A stretch of DNA of 64,000 bases from Epiperipatus broadwayi (Eukaryota; Onychophora; Udeonychophora; Euonychophora; Peripatidae): contig JAQFVV010001087.1 in the NCBI GenBank assembly GCA_028023455.1, positions 1-64,000 of the forward strand, in the 5' to 3' direction. The translations under genes were made by a program, and so were the position numbers. The notes beneath the pieces were generated by a model. That model was not told the DNA's origin. It was given only the letters and a program-made list of their open reading frames with translations, and searched no databases. This document shows, piece after piece, positions 58,367 through 64,000 of this stretch (its first letter is position 1; each line of letters opens with the position of its first letter).

Positions 58367-59804
58367 TTTTTCTTCTTTTAAAGTCTGCACAATTAAATAA
58401 CAATTTTTACACCTTAAGCTTACATTGACTTAAATTAGTGATATTTTTATACTATTTATGCAAATTATAAAATATTATTTATTTTCTACTCATAGTAAAT
58501 TAAATATATAAAATATTACTATGTAGAGTTATACAACATCTTTTACAAGATAATATTCTTATCTTTTTTCATTCTTTATGATTTTTTAATTTTTTTTTAG
58601 AATAGCATAGATTCAACAGTTTAAGTGCTTACTTGGGATAATATGCAATATAATAGGAATTAAGGTAATATAAATATTAGACAGAGTAATATATATATAT
58701 ATATATACTTACAATTAAGCCCTAGGTTTGTGAAGAGTGCCTGGTTTTCAAATATTAGATAGATATATTGGTTTTTTAATTAGAAAAGTAAACTGGAAAT
58801 CTTTCTTATTGTAAATGAAAAAACAAGTTTCAAAGAGTTTTACATGAACTTTCAAACTGACCTAAAAATAATGTTTCTTAAAAAAAACCTTTTACTTATA
58901 ATTAAAAAAATAATGTAAGTTGCTAATTTTGATGTGTAAGAAAGTAATATTTAAATTTCGCATCATCTATTTTAATTTATATTAGAATATTGGAGTAGGT
59001 GTACAATTGTTTATGTATTTTTTCAATGTTGAATTATTTATGTCTTGTGAGAATATTTTTTTGACAAATGAAATATCTTGTGATATAAATGCTACTGATT
59101 GCACACATTTGAATGGGTATCCATCTATGTTAAAATCAGTCATATATGTCTTATTAAAATGAATTGATTTTTATTTATTAATTTATTGACAATTTCAGTA
59201 TGTTAATGTTGTATTTTTATACAGACATATGTGTGCTTATATAAGTGTGTATCATGTAAACAGATTGACATATCTGTAAATTACAATGTTATAGCATATA
59301 TTAACAAATGGACTATTATTTGTATATTTTAAATTGCATTGCATAGGCTATCTATACATAAATATGTGCATTTATATATTATAACTGAAGATTTTATTGA
59401 TTGATAATAAGTAGAATATTTTATATTCTTAGACATGAACTGGGTGCATATATGTATGAGATTATTTAATATTTTATACAATTTGTATATCTGGAAATTA
59501 TAAACAGTCCTACCTGAATAATTATTTTATTGTTTTTAATTAAAATCAGAATGTTGTATATATATTTATAGCGTACTTAACAACCCTTAATTTGATTTTA
59601 CTGTTACTGTTTCTAATTAATAAATTTATATATTATTGTTTAAAGTTATTTCTGTGAAATTATTTCACACTAAAATAAGTTTACAATATTATATTTTAGA
59701 CATATTTTGTTACAAAGATACTATGAAAAATATTTTGTAAATGATTTTACATTAGCAAAGAACTTAATTCTAAGAAATAATACTTCTTTATGTTGTTTAT
59801 CTTA

Positions 59805-60165
59805 TAATCAGTGAAATATAATATAGATCTTTATTATATAATAATAACAACTTGTAAATACATCAACAGAAAAATTATATATATAACCTTTTCGGTAATT
59901 CTAAATTTTTTACCATTGTCAATATGATACCTTCTACTAACACGTATATTACGTATAAAGCGACATCTACCGACATTTCTATAATTCATTATTTTTATCA
60001 TTTTATTTATTTATACGTGTTAGTATTAGTACGAGGTATCATATTGACAAGGAGTGAAAATGGCAGATTTACTGAAAAAGGCTTTATATATCTAATTTTT
60101 CTGTTAATGTATTTACAAGTTGTTATTATTATATAATAAAGATTTATATTATATTTCATTGATTA
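59805..60165. mobile_element. Foldback MITE family F3 (right palindrome arm)
   Basis: The mirror of 55512-55875, about 361 bp, with the same arms and near-TA ends (TAATCAGTGAAAT at the left end, TTTCATTGATTA at the right end). The open frame at 59924-60136 corresponds to the minus-strand frame of the left copy, because the element is itself nearly palindromic. Confidence 0.88.
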
Positions 60166-61427
60166 GCAAATAAATAAGATACAAACAAACCAAGTCCTAA
60201 AGCTTATAGGAAATAAAACAAAATACAATCTTATTTTCTATGTCAATGATACTCAAAAAGACAATCTGCTATCAACATGCTAAAGTTCAATTTTGAGATG
60301 AGCGGAAATATTACCAATATGTATTTTTTTACATAATTCAAATTTTAAGATATATTTTAATGTCCTAACATTAAAATAAATTTTATCTAGATAACTCATC
60401 ATTTTATATAATACCATTGCACTTTCGTAGTCATTTTTGTTACCATATTTATATATGCATGTCTTCTAACATTTCTTTCATATACACTTCAATGCAAACA
60501 AATTTTCTTAAACTTCTTTATTTTCCTTACAGTTTCGACTGTCCAGCAGTCTTCATCAGAGTTGTTAGAAAATATTGCCAAGAAATAAGATGCATTCCAA
60601 AAAGTGACTCCAGAAAATGTATTAAACTGGTATTATATAGATGTTAACGTCAATATATAAAGAATTCAGAAAAATATTACTTCCAGAAATATATTTATGA
60701 AAGCATCATTTTAGAATCTCATAAATTACTTGTATTTCATCATTTTCTCTCCAGATAAAATAAAAATTTCTGCAAGAATATATAATATACATCTAAAATG
60801 ACTGATATTGCACTAATACAATATTATGTCTGAAATCTTGAACTATCAGTAATATTTTTAAAAATTCATATTATTAGATGGCATCAAGTTGACAGTTAGA
60901 CTAAGATATCATATGAATGGCATTCTGATGATGTAAGAAATTATCAATATAGTATTTGAAATATTATTGCTGCTGACCTGATTGGTTTATATGATTGCGG
61001 ACCAATAAGATGTTAAGAACATGTGGTAAACAAATATATATAAAAACACAAAAACAAAAGAAAAGCAATATAATAAAAATAAAAAAAAGGCAAGGAGGAT
61101 ATTATGAAGATTATTTAAAAGAAAAGGTAAAATTTAGTATAATTTCAAAATAATAGGAAAAGTATATTAAAAGTTAAAAAAATTTTGTGTAGCTATGGAA
61201 CTTTGATTTGCTACACTAATACATGTTAGTTATAGTCTACTAAATTTTAATTACTAAATAATATAAAATGAAGTATTTAATTCCAGAGCACTAGTTGACT
61301 TCAAGTTCAGATGAAAAGATATAATAAAAATAAATTAACTATACTGGGATGACTAATATTTATATTTTCTACACTGCAGCAAAGGATTATTTATTCACTG
61401 CAGAAAATTGTAACCAATATGCCTATT

Positions 61428-61541
61428 AGCTTCCTTTTTTATCTTCCCAAAGCATAAGTTTTGGTTAAGACCTGTAGAGATCTCTACCTTCACATTTTCA
61501 CGCACATCTTCTTAAGGTTTACAGCCTTAGTAAATATTAAT
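61428..61541 (-). mobile_element. Solo arm of foldback MITE family F2 (right palindrome arm)
   Basis: The mirror of 54145-54256: ATCTTCCCAAAGCATAAGTT, then GGTTAAGACCTGTAGAGAT and CTTAAGGTTTACAGCCTTAG then TAAATATTAATTAA. Confidence 0.82.
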
Positions 61542-62370
61542 TAATCACTATTATAGAATCTGATCGCATATTCGTCACATTCTATAGTAAAATCTATACA
61601 TAATTCCAAAACAATTCAAAACTCTATAGTAACTATTTTTAAGGATTAATGTAACAACAAAGCAAAACTATCACTATAGAGTAATAAATTTTGGAATCCA
61701 AAGTCTCTATATCACATCACTAGAAGTGTCACTTCTTTTTCATGAATTTCTGATCAATGATTTATTGTTTGATAATGGTATACTTTGTCAAAGGTCTTCT
61801 AAATCATAAAATTGGGTTTTTGAAAATAATTCAATAAACAGAAAGCATAAGTTGAAACAAATAAAACATTTTGAATTATCCAATAGTATAACGTATCCAT
61901 ATTTTCCTGAATGACATGAATTATTTACATTTATATGATATTTTTTGAAAAAGATGTGTAGATAATACAATTTCTAATATCAAGAAAGGCTACTAAAAAA
62001 ACTATTTCAATGTCTAATAAACTGTAATGAGCAGGGAAAAACTTTATATTTATCGCGAATAAAATCAATATAATAAAAATAATCAAATAATTGCATTACT
62101 CAAGAGTTCTTACCAAATAGGCACGATCACATCTTGAGTTCGAATATCGACTCTATTGCTGCATTACACTCACACAGGGTTAATAAAATAAAAATAATTT
62201 GAAGAGCAATATAATAAACAGATTGCTCAGAAATATAATGTTGCTGTTTGTATATCAATTACTTTACGTGAAGTTAGATGGAATAATTAAGTGATAAGTA
62301 CTATGACCAAACAATAATACTGTCCATCATTAGTAGCAGTTTTAATTTATTAGATATAATTAAGTTTAAT

Positions 62371-62530
62371 ACTCAGAAAGAGACGCTAAGTGAGATGGAT
62401 GGAGTGAAATAAGAAAGTGTGCAGGAGTGATGTGGAGAAGAGAAGCTAAAGATAGGAAAAATGATGGATTGAATTTGGAGAGACCTTCATCCTGCAGTGG
62501 ATTGATAATGGTTGATGACGAATGATGAAT
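62371..62530 (+). mobile_element. RTE-like LINE 3' fragment (right palindrome arm)
   Basis: The mirror of 53156-53310, here in sense orientation: CTCAGAAAGAGACGCTAAGT, GATGGATGGAGTGAAATAAG, AAAGTGTGCAGGAGTGATGT and GGAGAGACCTTCATCCTGCA then GTGGATTGATAATGG and TTGATGACG. It is non-functional. Confidence 0.85.
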
Positions 62531-63960
62531 ATCTCAAATTTAAAGCTATATTAAAAACATTAACGAGAAGTTAAGGTACCTAAAAATAATATAATTTATT
62601 ACTATAGTATCTGGTTAATAAATTGGTAATGATAAATCTCTTATTTTATTAATATCTCAAATTGACAATTTATATATATATACACACACCCTTCCTATTC
62701 TTTTTTTTTTTAGGGTATTAAGATTTCGAGAGAAAACTTGGGCTTTGAAGTCTAATAAATTATATTATAACTTTAACCACTATTATTACTTTTTCTTTGA
62801 TAAAAAAAAAAAAATTCACTTATAGCAAATTGAATGACATAAAAGACAAAACATAAATATTTAAAAAATTTTCTTTTTATTTGCAAGTCAGCTACATTTA
62901 TAACTGACAATCTTCGCTAAAGCTTCCATAAACGACAACTACGGTAAATGAATTTTAAATGTCTTTAATAATAAATATTTTACTAATATAAAAACAAAAT
63001 TACTCAAACTTTTGAAACTTTTATTCAAATAATTATTGAAGGGAAGAAACGTAACTTTCTTTGTCAAATAAACAATCAATTATTTAACTCCTACTTTTCT
63101 CATAAAAAAAATTGATATATTTTGGTAGCTCCATGACAGAAGTTTTATATATATTGATTCTAAACATTTTAATTCATTTAATGGCTTAAATCTTTTTGAT
63201 GAAACTGCTTCATTGTATTTTTTCAATAAACATGACAGTTTTCTAGACTTATATTTACTGTCACTGATAAAAATATAGAAGAAGCATTACTTTAATTCCT
63301 GAATATGCTTTAATATATAAAATGACAAAATATTTTGCACCTTAAGAAATTCTGTCATGTGTTCACCTTGCGCTTTACATAAAACATTATTATCACGAAT
63401 TAGGAAAAAAACTATCAATTTTCAAATGAAAAAAACAATTGATGTCAAATAGAAGACATTCAAATTAACATTTTTGTAATATAGCAATTAGATAATGAAT
63501 AAATTATCAGTAATCTAATAACATTGGTAGGTCTGTTTAAAGCAAAATAAATCATTGATGTTAAATGGATGAGGATACCTATACCATCATCAGTAGAAAC
63601 AATTCATAAACAAGTACAGTATAGCTATTCCAACATCAAGAGGGGAAAAAAGATAAAAAAGAAAAAACAAAAATAATTGTTATATGCTAGAGATGAATTT
63701 CGCAATGACTGTATAATCTGTGAAGTACACATATGTCCACATATGGAACATGCTACTCCATTAGTACGTTTGTTTGACTTGCTATAAAACCACAGGATTA
63801 ATTCCATACCCAGGATTAATATCCTACAAATAATCCATATCAATCTAGTAGTAAACATTATAGACCCTGTTAGTCAATGTACTTTTAAGAAGTTAATGCT
63901 ATAAAAAACCAATATTCCTCCCCTAAATAAAATTCTTTTAAAACTTTCTAACATTCTCAT

Positions 63961-64000
63961 AGTCAAGCGTTGTTAGCTGAGACGTCTATGCAACAACCTT
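63961..64000 (+). mobile_element. tRNA-derived SINE, cut by the window end (right palindrome arm)
   Basis: AGTCAAGCGTTGTTAGCTGA then GACGTCTATGCA mirrors the left-arm SINE at 51584-51724. The last bases (ACAACCTT) differ slightly from the expected GCCGCCTT. The remainder lies beyond the window. Confidence 0.85.

Larger units (their letters stand above)
57848..64000 (-). repeat. Right arm of the giant palindrome (continues past the window)
   Basis: The reverse complement of 51687-57840, including inverted copies of every element in the left arm. Net length differs by only about 16 nt over 6.1 kb. Differences are small substitutions and indels, often at homopolymers and TA runs, with a few clustered changes (for example the SINE B box at about 58285-58300). 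The pairing still holds at position 64000, so the arm is longer than seen here. Confidence 0.95.

Noticed and set aside
55515-60136. Paired frames MIPTTNTYITYKATSTDIS and MIPSTNTYITYKATSTDIS as a two-gene family
   Set aside because: They are translations of the same nearly palindromic F3 MITE in the two arms.
51834-63858. Conserved protein pair (frames at 51834-52046 and 63625-63858)
   Set aside because: The similarity is entirely due to the palindrome; both frames also include translated T-rich sequence.
1-64000. Short open frames (60-110 codons) as host genes
   Set aside because: Most have no motif, are rich in Phe/Leu/Ile/Tyr/Lys as expected of translated AT-rich DNA, overlap repeats or microsatellites, and lack a companion exon structure.
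1-64000. CRISPR array, bacterial operons, ribosome binding sites, riboswitches
   Set aside because: The sequence is eukaryotic in character; direct repeats seen are tandem duplications or dispersed elements with no regular repeat-spacer pattern.

Overview
This window looks like intergenic or intronic DNA from an AT-rich invertebrate animal genome. The bases are strongly A/T (about a quarter to a third G+C by eye), with (TA)n microsatellites, decayed non-LTR retrotransposons with animal-type reverse transcriptase motifs, hAT transposase remnants with BED-like zinc fingers, tRNA-derived SINEs with clear target-site duplications, many foldback (MITE-like) elements and a retroposed U2 snRNA fragment. 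I cannot name the species. I see no intact protein-coding gene: open frames are short (under about 140 codons) and those with recognisable content belong to broken transposable elements.

Layout. 1-5 kb: a TA microsatellite joined to a minus-strand RTE-like LINE 3' end, an Illumina adapter remnant at 2528-2549, and dispersed repeat R1. 5-12 kb: SINE copies, a minus-strand hAT relic (about 5442-7830), a 5'-truncated RTE-like LINE (8044-9172) and a plus-strand hAT relic (about 9570-11890). 13-18 kb: a second RTE copy and a different LINE (16600-18175). 19-29 kb: further R1, R3 and SINE copies, two tandem duplications, a third, heavily decayed RTE copy, and a 750-bp foldback (28340-29092). 29-35 kb: mostly featureless AT-rich DNA, a degenerate tandem array, a possible lone exon, two foldbacks, and a tRNA-Gly(UCC)-like sequence at 34923-34994. 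36-47 kb: paired composite foldbacks with a tRNA-like loop, a U2 fragment with 20-nt target-site duplications, a block of tandem and inverted repeats (40-41.3 kb), more foldbacks, and a CpG-richer stretch (about 43970-45420) that is the best candidate for non-repetitive or promoter-like DNA. 48-52 kb: an R1 copy and three SINEs.

The dominant structure is a palindrome of at least 12 kb: 51.69-57.84 kb reappears as its reverse complement in 57.85-64.0 kb, with a spacer of about 7 nt at 57841-57847. The arms carry mirrored SINEs, an RTE 3' fragment, a solo terminal repeat and a foldback MITE, and the right arm runs off the window end. It may be a real young inverted duplication or a foldback-read assembly artefact. 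Nothing suggests cooperating cellular genes; the biology here is mobile-element turnover, with at least one sign (the adapter) of assembly contamination.
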